From NCBI GenBank assembly GCA_965197675.1, contig OZ240221.1, positions 248,001-312,000 on the forward strand: a DNA stretch of 64,000 bases. The letters run 5' to 3'. A program made the position numbers and the translations under genes. Below, piece by piece: positions 24,927-33,265 of the stretch (the first letter of the stretch is position 1; each line of letters opens with the position of its first letter). Under the pieces are notes generated by a model. The model had not been told where the DNA came from. It was given only the letters and a program-made list of their open reading frames with translations, and did not search any database. This DNA comes from G965197675 sp965197675 (GTDB lineage: Bacteria > Chloroflexota > Dehalococcoidia > Plut-88900).

Positions 24927-26678
24927 CTACCTCCCCATTGCGTAGGCATCTCGTCGAGGATCGGCGGCGCCAATCAAAACCCCAGAGTCCTGGTCAACAA
25001 TGATAGCGGATAGCTCTGCCATGGTAAAACCCTCCCAATCATCGACAACCTCAATGTCGTGACCACGACAGATTAGCTCATCTATGGTGTCCTGAGCAAT
25101 TCTTCCTTCCACATTCAGGCGGCCGGGAAGGTAGGTGTGGGGCCAAAAGGAGTTGGGAAAGTTCCAGGTGCTGAACCGGGGCATCTCCACGGCCGTCTGT
25201 GGGTTCATGCCGAACTCTACCAAGTTAATAAATCCCTGCACCATCGCCTGACATTGAGCATCGCCTCCGGGGCAACCAAAGGGCATGAAGAGTTTGCCGT
25301 TTTTGAATGCTATGGCTGGGTTGGGAGTAAGTCTGGGGCGTTTCCACGGCTGGAGACTGGAGGCGTGTCCCGGGCTCAGCCAACTCTGATAGCCTCTACC
25401 CGACATCACAAAGCCCAGTCCAGGCACTATTGGACTTTCGAAAACAGGGTCGCTTGGCGTTGCCGATAAGGCATTTCCCCACCTATCCACCACACATACG
25501 TAGCTGGTATCGCTTGGAGTTTTCTCAGGCGACGACGTTGAACTTTGCCTGGACGAACTCTCGGCGAGCTCAGCCTGAAGCAACCCAAGTGTACCGGGTG
25601 GTGGCATTTCGGCATGTGCGCGTTTCATGTCTATCTGGTTGCGCCTCTCTTGAGTGTAACCCTTGGAGAGGAGTGCTTCTATTGGCACATCAACGAACTC
25701 AGGGTCGCCGTAGAAGTGATCGCGGTCTGAAAAGGCGAGGTTAAGCGACTGCGAGACCAGATGAATGTAGTCCGGGCTGTTGTGCCCTAGAGATTCCAGG
25801 TCATCATCCTCAAGCATCTGTAAGGTCTGTGCCACCACCGGGCCTTGACACCAGGGTCCACAGGTATAGATGGTGTAGTCGCGGAAATGGCCTTTTACGG
25901 GTTCCTCTATTTTTACGGAGAAGTCTCGAAGGTCGTCATAGGTAATGAGTCCACCCTGCTCCTTGCTGAAAGCGGCCATCTCCTGGGCGATGTCCCCTTT
26001 GTAGCAGCGGTCGCGGGCGGCGCGAATGGCGGCTTCTCTGCCCCTGGGCGTGCTGGCTCGTTCGACCTCAATGAGCCGCTTGAAGGTTCGGGCCAAGTCT
26101 TTTTGCATAAGGGGTTGCCCAACGTCGGGAACGCGTCCTTCCGGCAAAAAAATCTCTCCGGTTGACGGCCACCTGGTTAACACGCCGTCGGGTCGCTCTG
26201 CGTTGATGGCAAGCTCTCTTTGGGTGCGAGCCGACAGTGGAAAGCCATTGTCGGCTAACTCCAGAGCAGGCGTGACCACCTGCTCGAAGGTCATGGTGCC
26301 ATAGCGTTCCAGGGCGGTCAGCCAGGCATCGGCCGCGGCGGGTATGACACTGCGAAGGATTCCCACAGGTATCTCACCACCTGCATTCTCCATGAAATAG
26401 TCGATTGAGGCGGCACGGGGCCATCTTCCCAGACCACTGATGGTTACTACAGAGTCCGACTGAGCTATGTAGACAATGATGGGAGCCACTCCACCGAAGT
26501 TGGTGTTGTCGGGCTGGACGACATTGATGACTATTCCCGAGGCCACTCCGGCATCTACGGCATTGCCTCCTTCCTCCAGGACGCGGTAACCGGCCGCTGT
26601 CGCCAGGTAATGGCCTGCGGCTACCATATGAGTTACCCCCATGACCGGTGGTCTATAGGAATCTAGCCCTATTGTCAT
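24927..26678 (-). CDS. Gamma-glutamyltransferase family protein
   Basis: This is an N-terminal nucleophile hydrolase that self-cleaves before a Thr and transfers or hydrolyses gamma-glutamyl groups. Counting from ATG 26678, the expected nucleophile is Thr391 in 'SDTSYVCVVD', followed by 'RWGNALSATPSD'. The large subunit carries 'LEEGGNAVDAGVASGIVINV'. The small subunit 'GKLFMPFGCPGGDAQCQAM' replaces the canonical Gly-Gly of true glutathione enzymes with a variant, as in YwrD-like members. No signal peptide is seen, unlike periplasmic GGT. An upstream TTG-type start at 26702 is possible. First gene of an operon with the amidase and SDR. Confidence 0.85.
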   Translation of the reverse strand: MTIGLDSYRPPVMGVTHMVAAGHYLATAAGYRVLEEGGNAVDAGVASGIVINVVQPDNTNFGGVAPIIVYIAQSDSVVTISGLGRWPRAASIDYFMENAGGEIPVGILRSVIPAAADAWLTALERYGTMTFEQVVTPALELADNGFPLSARTQRELAINAERPDGVLTRWPSTGEIFLPEGRVPDVGQPLMQKDLARTFKRLIEVERASTPRGREAAIRAARDRCYKGDIAQEMAAFSKEQGGLITYDDLRDFSVKIEEPVKGHFRDYTIYTCGPWCQGPVVAQTLQMLEDDDLESLGHNSPDYIHLVSQSLNLAFSDRDHFYGDPEFVDVPIEALLSKGYTQERRNQIDMKRAHAEMPPPGTLGLLQAELAESSSRQSSTSSPEKTPSDTSYVCVVDRWGNALSATPSDPVFESPIVPGLGFVMSGRGYQSWLSPGHASSLQPWKRPRLTPNPAIAFKNGKLFMPFGCPGGDAQCQAMVQGFINLVEFGMNPQTAVEMPRFSTWNFPNSFWPHTYLPGRLNVEGRIAQDTIDELICRGHDIEVVDDWEGFTMAELSAIIVDQDSGVLIGAADPRRDAYAMGR

Positions 26679-26764
26679 CGATCGTACTCCCTGCCAGAGC
26701 AATCGTATTTGGAGCTAGCGGATACACCACCGGTCGGTTTCCCTGCTTTCGCCGGCGTACAGAG

Positions 26765-27047
26765 AGACTGGGTGGGAGCTCCGCCAAAGCTGGTTTCAGG
26801 CATAATGGGACTACCCTGCATTATAACCCTTCTGAGCTTGGGCGTGGCAACTTGATTGTTTTTCTTTGTTTAGCTTTGAAACTTGATTGAACTGTAAAAA
26901 AGTTTTGTTTTACGGGTCTCCCAGGCACGAAGATGTCGTTACGTTTTGATTGAGTTTTTTCAGGTTGGGGTTGGACCCACTCGCCCGCCCAGGTAGGTTT
27001 TTGTATTTGGTAACACCCTTCGACAGGCTCAGCAACTGTCTTGAAAG
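26765..27047. repeat. Repeat block 3: module F, AT-rich R segment, module A
   Basis: Module F in plus orientation covers about 26768-26820 (GTGGGAGCTCCGCCAAAGCT, then GGTTTCAGGCATAATGGGAC). The adjoining R segment at about 26821-26960 is AT-rich and, read on the minus strand, carries CAATCAA-type motifs and CGACATCTTCGTGCCTGG. It reappears at 57600-57777 in the opposite orientation, again next to module F. Module A follows at 26976-27010 (CGCCCAGGTAGGTTTTTGTA). The R segment lies downstream of the IS110 transposase and may be, or contain, its right end. Confidence 0.75.
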
Positions 27048-27995
27048 TCAAGAGTTCTGAACAATAGGGTTCCAATGGCGATTATTCTTGATCATCACGT
27101 TGAGTATGGTAAGGAGCTTGCGCATGCAGGCGGTGAGGGCGACCTTCTTCGGTTTCCCAGCAGCACAGAGGCGTTGGTAGAAGGCCTGGAGCACGGGATT
27201 GTACCGGGTGGCAACCAGGGTTGCCATGTAGAGCGCAGCCCTGACCTGCTTGCGACCTCCCCACACCTTGCGTTTTCCCCTCAGGGTACCGCTGTCCCGG
27301 TTGAACGGCGCCACCCCCACCAGGGCAGCGATCTGCCAGCGGTTCAGGGCGCCCAGTTCCGCCATTTCCGACAAGAGGGTCATGGATAAGACAGGACCCA
27401 CGCCGGGGGTGCTCCGCAGCACCTGGTCTTTGTCCTTCCACATGGGCGAGGAACGGATGGTATCGTCCAGGTCTCGATCCAGCTGCTCCAGGTTGTCTTT
27501 CATCCACCGGATATGCTCCTGGACCTCGGGGCGTATCCGCCTGGTAGCGGTACGGAGCCGGTTCCCTTCCGCAGCGATCATCTCCACCAGTTGGCGACGC
27601 CGGGCTACCATGGCGACCAGTTCTCTGGCGGTGGCATCGGGCAGAGGTGCGACCTCTGCCCGGACGGCTTCGCCAAAGTGCGCCAATGCATGCGCATCCA
27701 GGGAGTCCGTCTTGGCCAGCTTCCCAGCAGCACGGGCAAAGTCCCGCACCTGCAGGGGATTCACCACGACTACTCGCAGTCCCGCCGACGCCAGTTCTGC
27801 TGCTACGAGCGCTTCCATGCCACCAGTGGCTTCCAACACCACCAACTCCGGCCCGACCCCCTTGAGGAAACCCGCCAGAGAACTGATGCCCGCAGGGGTG
27901 TTGGAGACCTCCTTTACTTCACCTGTTGGACGTACCGCCAGATCCAAGCGCTCCCGGGAAACGTCAATGCCAACAAACACTGTGCCTTCCTTCAT
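27048..27995 (-). CDS. IS110-family transposase (DEDD recombinase)
   Basis: This 315-residue recombinase appears complete. The RuvC-like DEDD domain shows Asp11 ('GIDVS'), Glu55 ('LEATGG'), and Asp97 and Asp100 ('KTDSLDAHALA'). The C-terminal transposase_20 domain carries 'STPGVGPVLSMTLLSEM' and 'DSGTLRGKRKVWGGRKQVR', including the Ser region that acts as nucleophile in IS621. IS110 recombinases cut and join DNA through a bridge RNA that pairs with both donor and target. The 5' side of the gene carries a conserved RNA-like segment. ATG at 27995 is preceded by AAGGAAGGAG. Confidence 0.93.
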   Translation of the reverse strand: MKEGTVFVGIDVSRERLDLAVRPTGEVKEVSNTPAGISSLAGFLKGVGPELVVLEATGGMEALVAAELASAGLRVVVVNPLQVRDFARAAGKLAKTDSLDAHALAHFGEAVRAEVAPLPDATARELVAMVARRRQLVEMIAAEGNRLRTATRRIRPEVQEHIRWMKDNLEQLDRDLDDTIRSSPMWKDKDQVLRSTPGVGPVLSMTLLSEMAELGALNRWQIAALVGVAPFNRDSGTLRGKRKVWGGRKQVRAALYMATLVATRYNPVLQAFYQRLCAAGKPKKVALTACMRKLLTILNVMIKNNRHWNPIVQNS

Positions 27996-28239
27996 TCAAC
28001 TCCTTCCTTTCCCGTCAGTCCTCCTACTCCGCCCCTTCCTTGCTCATCCAGGCTCCAGGCCCTATCAACTTTCGGGCTCTGAGCAGGTTGCGCACGACGA
28101 CCTCCCTGAGCTGCGGTCTTTGAAGACCCAGGGTGGACCGGTCTGTCACGCCCATGTTTAAGATACAAGCGTGAGCGGAGATACCTCATTCTCTGAGGGT
28201 GAAGTAGTCGGGGAATTTGTTTTCAGCCAGGGAGTTGAC

Positions 28240-28372
28240 AAGCTCTTGAAACCGGCGAGAGTTCCGGCACTGCTTCAGTCCGTTCAGGTTGCTCTTGGGA
28301 GCACCTGCACCTGGGTGACGACTTCCGTAAGGAATAAGGGTGATACCTCCTTGTAAGCGAGATGTGTAGTTG
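28240..28372 (-). ncRNA. Candidate IS110 bridge RNA
   Basis: This segment upstream of the transposase is non-coding, begins just after an extended -10 promoter and recurs at 57310-57452. On the minus strand it can form CAGGTGCTC-CCAA-GAGC-a-ACCTG (within 28285-28307) with one bulged A, and a second hairpin with CCGG arms further on. In the other copy two changes in the 3' arm (GAGC to GGGT) keep pairing through G-U wobbles, while a third change gives a C-A mismatch. Position upstream of an IS110 recombinase is where bridge RNAs of that group are encoded. The 3' end is not defined. Confidence 0.6.
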
Positions 28373-28373
28373 G

Positions 28374-28382
28374 ATTATAGCA
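28374..28382 (-). promoter_or_regulatory. Extended -10 promoter of the IS110 leader RNA
   Basis: The minus strand reads TGCTATAAT, a perfect extended -10 element, just upstream of the RNA-like segment. The identical sequence is kept at 57311-57319 in the transposase-less copy. No clear -35 hexamer is seen, as is usual for extended -10 promoters. Confidence 0.6.
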
Positions 28383-28427
28383 CGTAGGTTCTTATTTTAT
28401 ATATGGCCACGTGGCACAACAAGCTAG

Positions 28428-28632
28428 GCGCCAATCCTGGATTCCCGTGTCAAGCACGAGAATGACGGGATAGAGGGGGTAGTTGCTGGTACTTTAATAA
28501 TAGTAGAGGAAAGGAAGGGGGGGTGAGAGCACCCTTCCCTTCGACTACGCTCAGGGTAAACTTTAAGCTCAGGGTGAGCGGAGGCACTTCATTCCTCCGA
28601 GGGAAGGGGAGGCGGGGATTTTGGACGCGAGT
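28428..28632. repeat. Repeat block 4 (modules B and C)
   Basis: Module B at about 28438-28470 (ATTCCCGTGTCAAGCACGAG, AATGACGGG) can form a 9-base-pair hairpin around TCAAG, here with one mismatch. Module C at about 28533-28625 (CCCTTCGACTACGCTCAGGG, TAAACTTTAAGCTCAGGGTG, AGCGGAGG, then CGGGGATTTTGG) is nearly the same as 34971-35065. Half of module C also occurs inside the IS110 upstream region at about 28171-28230. Confidence 0.75.
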
Positions 28633-28637
28633 TATGT

Positions 28638-28667
28638 TTGACCCCCCACGATATCAGGTGATATCAT
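28638..28667 (+). promoter_or_regulatory. Possible promoter of dgt-dnaG-rpoD
   Basis: TTGACC at 28638-28643 is followed after 18 bases by TATCAT at 28662-28667; a second TATA-like hexamer (TATAGT) follows. The leader would be about 110 bases. Two GATATC boxes four bases apart (28650-28655 and 28660-28665) overlap the -10, perhaps an operator. Confidence 0.45.
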
Positions 28668-28786
28668 ATAGTATAAGGTGCTTTTATTCGTTACCTTGTT
28701 TGCCTCCGTAACACATGAGCAATCAGGCCATTGCTCGATAGTGTGTAGGTCATCTGTAAGATCTATTTAGTTAATACCACCCTTCT

Positions 28787-29845
28787 GTGAATCTCAGTAA
28801 CGTTCGCCTCTGGTTAGAAGATCGGGAGGAGAATCTATCTCCTTATGCTACTACGACTCGCTTGTCCAGAGGTAGGCTATCCCCGGAAGATCCTGACCCC
28901 CTACGCACTGAATTCCAGAGGGACCGGGACAGGATTCTTCACACCAAGGCCTTTCGTAGGCTCAAGCATAAGACCCAGGTATTCATAGCCCCCTCGGGAG
29001 ACCATTTCGTTACTAGACTGACTCATACTCTAGAGGTAGCGCAAATAGGGCGTACAATAGCCCGAGCTCTCATTCTGAACGAAGACCTGGTGGAGGCTAT
29101 AGCGATGGGTCATGACCTGGGCCATCCACCCTTCGGTCATGTTGGAGAGGAAGTGCTTGACGAGATATACTCACCTGGATTCAGGCACAGTCTACAGAGC
29201 CTGCGGGTTGTAGATCACTTAGAGAAGGATGGACAAGGCTTGAACCTGACGTGGGAGGTGAGGCAGGGTATCGTAACCCACTCTAAATCCAGTCTGGATA
29301 TTCTCGGCGAAGGTTGGAAAAACCCTCCTACGCTGGAGGCTCAGGTGGTCAAGCTGTCTGATGCACTGGCGTACATCAACCATGATACCGGAGATGCCAT
29401 ACGGTCTGGTCTCGTTACAGAAGAGGATCTGCCCAGTGAGGTGGTTGATGCGTTAGGAAATACCAATTCCCAACGCATCAACACCGTCGTGTCGGATGTT
29501 GTTGAAAGCTCTTGGGCTGCGACAGGACGGGGCAAATTGGAGGATGGGCAGGAGCCGAAAATAGCGATGAGCGACAAGATTCAGCAGGCCGCCAACATCC
29601 TGAGGGGTTTCTTATTCGATCAGGTATATAGAGTCAGCGGAGCCAGCTCAGATGCCGAGAAGGCCAGAACAGTGGTACACTCTCTATTCCGATACTTTAT
29701 CGACCATCCTGATCAGGTTCCACCTGAGCACCATAGCCGGCGAGAATCGGTCGAGCGCATAGTGGTTGACTATATAGCAGGCATGACTGACCTGTATGCC
29801 CTGAGAATGGCCGAGGAGAGGAATCTGACACCTTCTTATGGATGA
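28787..29845 (+). CDS. dgt: Deoxyguanosinetriphosphate triphosphohydrolase-like protein
   Basis: dGTPase of the HD superfamily removes the whole triphosphate from dGTP (or dNTPs), adjusting nucleotide pools. Metal-site residues visible are His80 ('THTLEVAQ'), and His109-Asp110 ('GHDLGHPPFGH'). The start 'REENLSPYATTTRLSRGR' matches the shorter, type 2 family of about 350 residues. GTG at 28787 is the first good start and has no strong ribosome site. It is 45 bases before dnaG and followed by rpoD, a macromolecular-synthesis cluster seen in several Chloroflexota and Actinobacteria. Confidence 0.92.
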   Translation: MNLSNVRLWLEDREENLSPYATTTRLSRGRLSPEDPDPLRTEFQRDRDRILHTKAFRRLKHKTQVFIAPSGDHFVTRLTHTLEVAQIGRTIARALILNEDLVEAIAMGHDLGHPPFGHVGEEVLDEIYSPGFRHSLQSLRVVDHLEKDGQGLNLTWEVRQGIVTHSKSSLDILGEGWKNPPTLEAQVVKLSDALAYINHDTGDAIRSGLVTEEDLPSEVVDALGNTNSQRINTVVSDVVESSWAATGRGKLEDGQEPKIAMSDKIQQAANILRGFLFDQVYRVSGASSDAEKARTVVHSLFRYFIDHPDQVPPEHHSRRESVERIVVDYIAGMTDLYALRMAEERNLTPSYG

Positions 29846-29890
29846 GGATTTTTATATTCCCTCCTAAATTGCTGACTAGCTAAAATTGGG

Positions 29891-31717
29891 ATGAGCGATA
29901 TCGATCAAATAAAAGACCGGCTGGATATTGTCGATATAGTCTCCCAGTACGTGCCTCTCAAGAAGGCTGGGCGCACCTTTAAAGCCCCCTGTCCGTTCCA
30001 CTCAGAGAGGACGCCTTCTTTCATCGTGTCGCCTGAGCGTCAAACCTGGCACTGCTTCGGCGCCTGCGGAACAGGGGGGGATGTCTTCTCATTTGTGGAG
30101 AAGAAGGAGGGGCTGGAGTTTCTGGAGGTCCTACAGCTACTAGCTCAAAAGGCTGGTGTTCAACTTTCATCTGGTAGAAGAAAAGGCCCCGATAGAGCAG
30201 CGGATATCTATCTCGTAAACCAGAAGGCAGCCGATTACTTCCATAAGCGTTTGCTTAGCTCATCAGAAGCTGAAAGCGTTCGAGCCTATCTAAGTGAGCG
30301 CGGACTCAATGCGGACACCGTTAAGCATTTTCAGTTGGGATTTAGCCCGCCTATGGGCCATGCATTGCTGAATCATCTGAAGGGAGAGGGGTACACTTCG
30401 GAAGCTATAACAAAGGCAGGTCTGGTTACCAAGCAAGATACTGGAGAGATTCGGGATCAATTTAGGGGACGGCTAATGTTCCCCATCTGGGACGAACGAG
30501 GTCGTATTGTTGGATTTGGAGGCAGAGCGCTCGGCGACACCGCTCCCAAATATATAAACTCCCCTCAGACCGAAGTCTTTGATAAAAGCGCTATTCTGTA
30601 CGGGGTGGACAAGGCCAAAGGGGCTGCTCGAAGCAGTGGTCGGTTAGTGGTTATGGAAGGGTACATGGACGTGCTGACTGCCCATCAGCATGGATTTACT
30701 AATGCCGTCGCCTCTATGGGAACTGCTCTCACAGAAAAACAGGTTAGCGCCCTGAAACGTATTGCGAATCACGTCTTCATGGCTATGGACGCTGACTCTG
30801 CGGGTCAAGAGGCTACTCTTAGAAGTCTCAAATCTTCTTGGGATATCCTAGCTCGCAAAGTCCATCAGATGCGCGGTAGTCGTCGGCAACGCTTCTTGGA
30901 AGGCTCTCCTCTTTTAACGTTGGCAATAGTCCTTTTACCAGAGGGGAAAGATCCCGATGACGTGATTAAGAAGAGTCACAAAGATTGGGAAGACCTGTTA
31001 GAAGGAGCGCAGCCGGTAATCGATTACCTGATGGAAAAGGAGGTCTCCAGGACCAACTTGAACTCACCCGGAGCCAAAACGGCCATCCTCGAGGAGTTCG
31101 CGCCTCTACTGGTGACACTAGACTTTTTCGAGCAGGACAGCTATATTCAAAAATTGGCACTCCTTCTGAAGGTGAGAGACGATAGGATTAAGCAGGCGTT
31201 GGAGGACATCCGCCGCCAAAAAGCTAGAACTTCATACCAAAGCTATCGGACTCAAGACACCATAGACACTAATGATCAGGCAGAGGCCGGTGATCGGTTG
31301 GATGAGTATGTGCTATCTGCCCTAATCAAACGCCCCGACCTAAAGGCGTCGGTTGACAAATTAGAGCCCGAGGATTTCAGGGGAAGAGAGAATCGAGAGA
31401 TATTCGTTTCTTACCTGAGAAACAGTGATCCGGATACCCTTCGGAAAACACTACCAGACATTTTACTAGATCAACTCGAAGCACTGGCTTCAATAGAAAT
31501 CCCGGAGGAACCCGACGAACGGCTGAGACAGGCTCTGTATAAATGTGTTCTACGCATGAAAGAGCGTAGGCTAAAAGGTCTAAAGCTAGAGGAGGAGGCG
31601 GCCTTCTCTCAACAGGGGGGCCAGGGAGATGAGGTCTCCGCTATCAAGGAGAGGGCACTCAAGGTAAACGCCCAGCTAAGAGAACTGTTCGAGCAAGAAC
31701 AGAAGGTGCACAACTGA
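29891..31717 (+). CDS. dnaG: DNA primase DnaG
   Basis: DnaG makes RNA primers for replication. The N-terminal zinc ribbon has Cys34, His37, Cys55 and Cys59 ('CPFHSERTPSF' and 'WHCFGACGTGGD', with the C-x3-C spacing also seen in other Chloroflexota as far as I recall). The RNA polymerase domain shows 'KYINSPQTEVFDKSAILYG' and the Toprim 'VMEGYMDVLTAHQHG' and 'MAMDADSAGQEA'. The C-terminal helicase-binding domain is divergent. Length of 608 is normal. It sits between dgt and rpoD, eleven bases before the latter. Confidence 0.95.
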   Translation: MSDIDQIKDRLDIVDIVSQYVPLKKAGRTFKAPCPFHSERTPSFIVSPERQTWHCFGACGTGGDVFSFVEKKEGLEFLEVLQLLAQKAGVQLSSGRRKGPDRAADIYLVNQKAADYFHKRLLSSSEAESVRAYLSERGLNADTVKHFQLGFSPPMGHALLNHLKGEGYTSEAITKAGLVTKQDTGEIRDQFRGRLMFPIWDERGRIVGFGGRALGDTAPKYINSPQTEVFDKSAILYGVDKAKGAARSSGRLVVMEGYMDVLTAHQHGFTNAVASMGTALTEKQVSALKRIANHVFMAMDADSAGQEATLRSLKSSWDILARKVHQMRGSRRQRFLEGSPLLTLAIVLLPEGKDPDDVIKKSHKDWEDLLEGAQPVIDYLMEKEVSRTNLNSPGAKTAILEEFAPLLVTLDFFEQDSYIQKLALLLKVRDDRIKQALEDIRRQKARTSYQSYRTQDTIDTNDQAEAGDRLDEYVLSALIKRPDLKASVDKLEPEDFRGRENREIFVSYLRNSDPDTLRKTLPDILLDQLEALASIEIPEEPDERLRQALYKCVLRMKERRLKGLKLEEEAAFSQQGGQGDEVSAIKERALKVNAQLRELFEQEQKVHN

Positions 31718-31727
31718 GGTTGAATAA

Positions 31728-33263
31728 GTGGCAAAAAGCATGAAGGTGAAAAAAGGGATGGAATCTCTCATCGATGAAGACGTTTCAAACGTCTCGTCGT
31801 CATCAGGCAAACTCAAGTCCCCCATAGAGAGAGAAGACTCGGACGATTATCACAACGTCCTAGGAGGATCCATGTCTCCATCCAAGGTGTTGGAGATGAT
31901 AGCTGGAGAGAAAACCCTTGCGCCTGAAACCCCACCCAAGGTAGTGAAGGGGATAGGGCAAGAGAGCGAGGTATTCGACCAAGAGATAGTCGATGACCCG
32001 GTCCGGATGTACCTGAGGGAGATCGGAAGGGTGCGACTCCTCAGCGCCAAGGACGAACGAATCCTGGCCCGGAAGATGGAAGGTGGAAAGCACATCTCCA
32101 CGGTCAAAAACGATCTGGAACAACAAAAGGGCATACCTTCCTCTGCGGTGGAAACTTACAAGGCGTTGCTGAACAGACTGAAGTCTCATGCCGAGGCCAT
32201 TGACGCTCTAGGCTGTGAAGTAGAACTCATACCTCCAATCACCTTGGGACAGCTAGTCTCTCACCCTAAAATGCGCGCCATATTGGATGGTGAGATAGAC
32301 GAGGATTTCACAAAGAAGATAATCGGAGAGAATGATCAAGCTTCCCAGGACGTAGGAAACATCCTCGTATTGATGTCTATAGACGCGAGGTTGCTACCCA
32401 TCGAATTACTGGAAATTTTGGGGTACGACCTCCCTTTGTCCGAACTTGGCGAGATCCTCAACGATCCCCTCATAGCGGAGTTGCTGTATCGTTGTGGAGA
32501 CCGCTTTAAGGCTGACCTGGAAACCATCGAACGCGAAGGGGTGAGGTCACAGAGACATCTGACCGAAGCCAACCTCCGCTTGGTAGTCAGTGTAGCCAAG
32601 AAATACATTGGCAGAGGTATGTCCTTACTGGACCTGATCCAGGAGGGAAACATAGGGCTCATACGAGCCGTTGAAAAATTCGACTATCGTAAAGGATACA
32701 AGTTCAGCACTTATGCAACGTGGTGGATTCGTCAAGCCATCACTAGGGCAATCGCTGACCAGGCCCGCACTATCAGGATACCCGTACACATGGTGGAGAC
32801 CATCAATAAATTGCTGAGGATGAGCCGAAAGCTGGTCCAGGAGTACGGTCGAGAGCCCACAAGCGAAGAGATTAGCAAGGGAATGGAGATCCCCCCCGAA
32901 AAAGTGAGGGACATAATCAAGATATCTCAGGAACCCGTATCGCTGGAGACGCCGGTGGGCGAGGAAGACGACAGTCATCTGGGCGACTTCATCGAAGACC
33001 GCAGCACTCTGGCGCCGGCCGATGCTGCATCCCATCAGCTTCTCAAGGAACAGGTGAGCGAGGTCTTGGATACTCTGAACGGCAGGGAGCGTCGAGTGCT
33101 TCAGCTCAGGTTTGGCTTGGAAGATGGCAGAAGCCGTACCTTAGAAGAGGTGGGGAGAGAGTTCGGCGTCACCAGAGAGCGCATACGCCAGATCGAGTCT
33201 AAGGCTCTTCGCAAGCTGCGTCACCCCACGCGCAGCAAGAAGCTGAGAGATTTCTTAGAGTAG
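31728..33263 (+). CDS. rpoD: Principal RNA polymerase sigma factor RpoD (SigA)
   Basis: This housekeeping sigma-70 factor directs most transcription. Region 1.2 is 'DDPVRMYLREIGRVRLLS', region 2 contains 'GNIGLIRAVEKFDYRKGYKF' and 'STYATWWIRQAITRAIADQA', region 3 follows and region 4.2 reads 'FGVTRERIRQIESKALRKLR'. A shortened non-conserved region lies between 1.2 and 2 (about residues 130-290). GTG at 31728 is preceded by TGAGGT at 31715-31720. The existence of a normal region 2.4/4.2 agrees with the TTGACA/TATAAT promoters seen in this window. It ends two bases from the convergent ffh stop. Confidence 0.95.
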   Translation: MAKSMKVKKGMESLIDEDVSNVSSSSGKLKSPIEREDSDDYHNVLGGSMSPSKVLEMIAGEKTLAPETPPKVVKGIGQESEVFDQEIVDDPVRMYLREIGRVRLLSAKDERILARKMEGGKHISTVKNDLEQQKGIPSSAVETYKALLNRLKSHAEAIDALGCEVELIPPITLGQLVSHPKMRAILDGEIDEDFTKKIIGENDQASQDVGNILVLMSIDARLLPIELLEILGYDLPLSELGEILNDPLIAELLYRCGDRFKADLETIEREGVRSQRHLTEANLRLVVSVAKKYIGRGMSLLDLIQEGNIGLIRAVEKFDYRKGYKFSTYATWWIRQAITRAIADQARTIRIPVHMVETINKLLRMSRKLVQEYGREPTSEEISKGMEIPPEKVRDIIKISQEPVSLETPVGEEDDSHLGDFIEDRSTLAPADAASHQLLKEQVSEVLDTLNGRERRVLQLRFGLEDGRSRTLEEVGREFGVTRERIRQIESKALRKLRHPTRSKKLRDFLE

Positions 33264-33265
33264 GG

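Larger units (their letters stand above)
26821..28427 (-). mobile_element. IS110-family insertion sequence (limits inferred)
   Basis: The element is placed by its transposase and by the two flanking segments that recur together, in the same relative order, at 57264-57777: a 188-base L segment upstream of the transposase (28240-28427) and the AT-rich R segment downstream (26821-26960). IS110 elements usually lack terminal inverted repeats and target duplications, so exact ends cannot be read from sequence. Modules A (26976-27010) and C (about 28171-28230) lie inside these limits, so either the repeats are part of the element or the element sits in older repeats. Confidence 0.6.

Noticed and set aside
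27075..28161. Several long frames on the plus strand opposite the IS110 transposase.
   Set aside because: They are antisense shadows of a GC-rich gene with clear transposase motifs on the minus strand.
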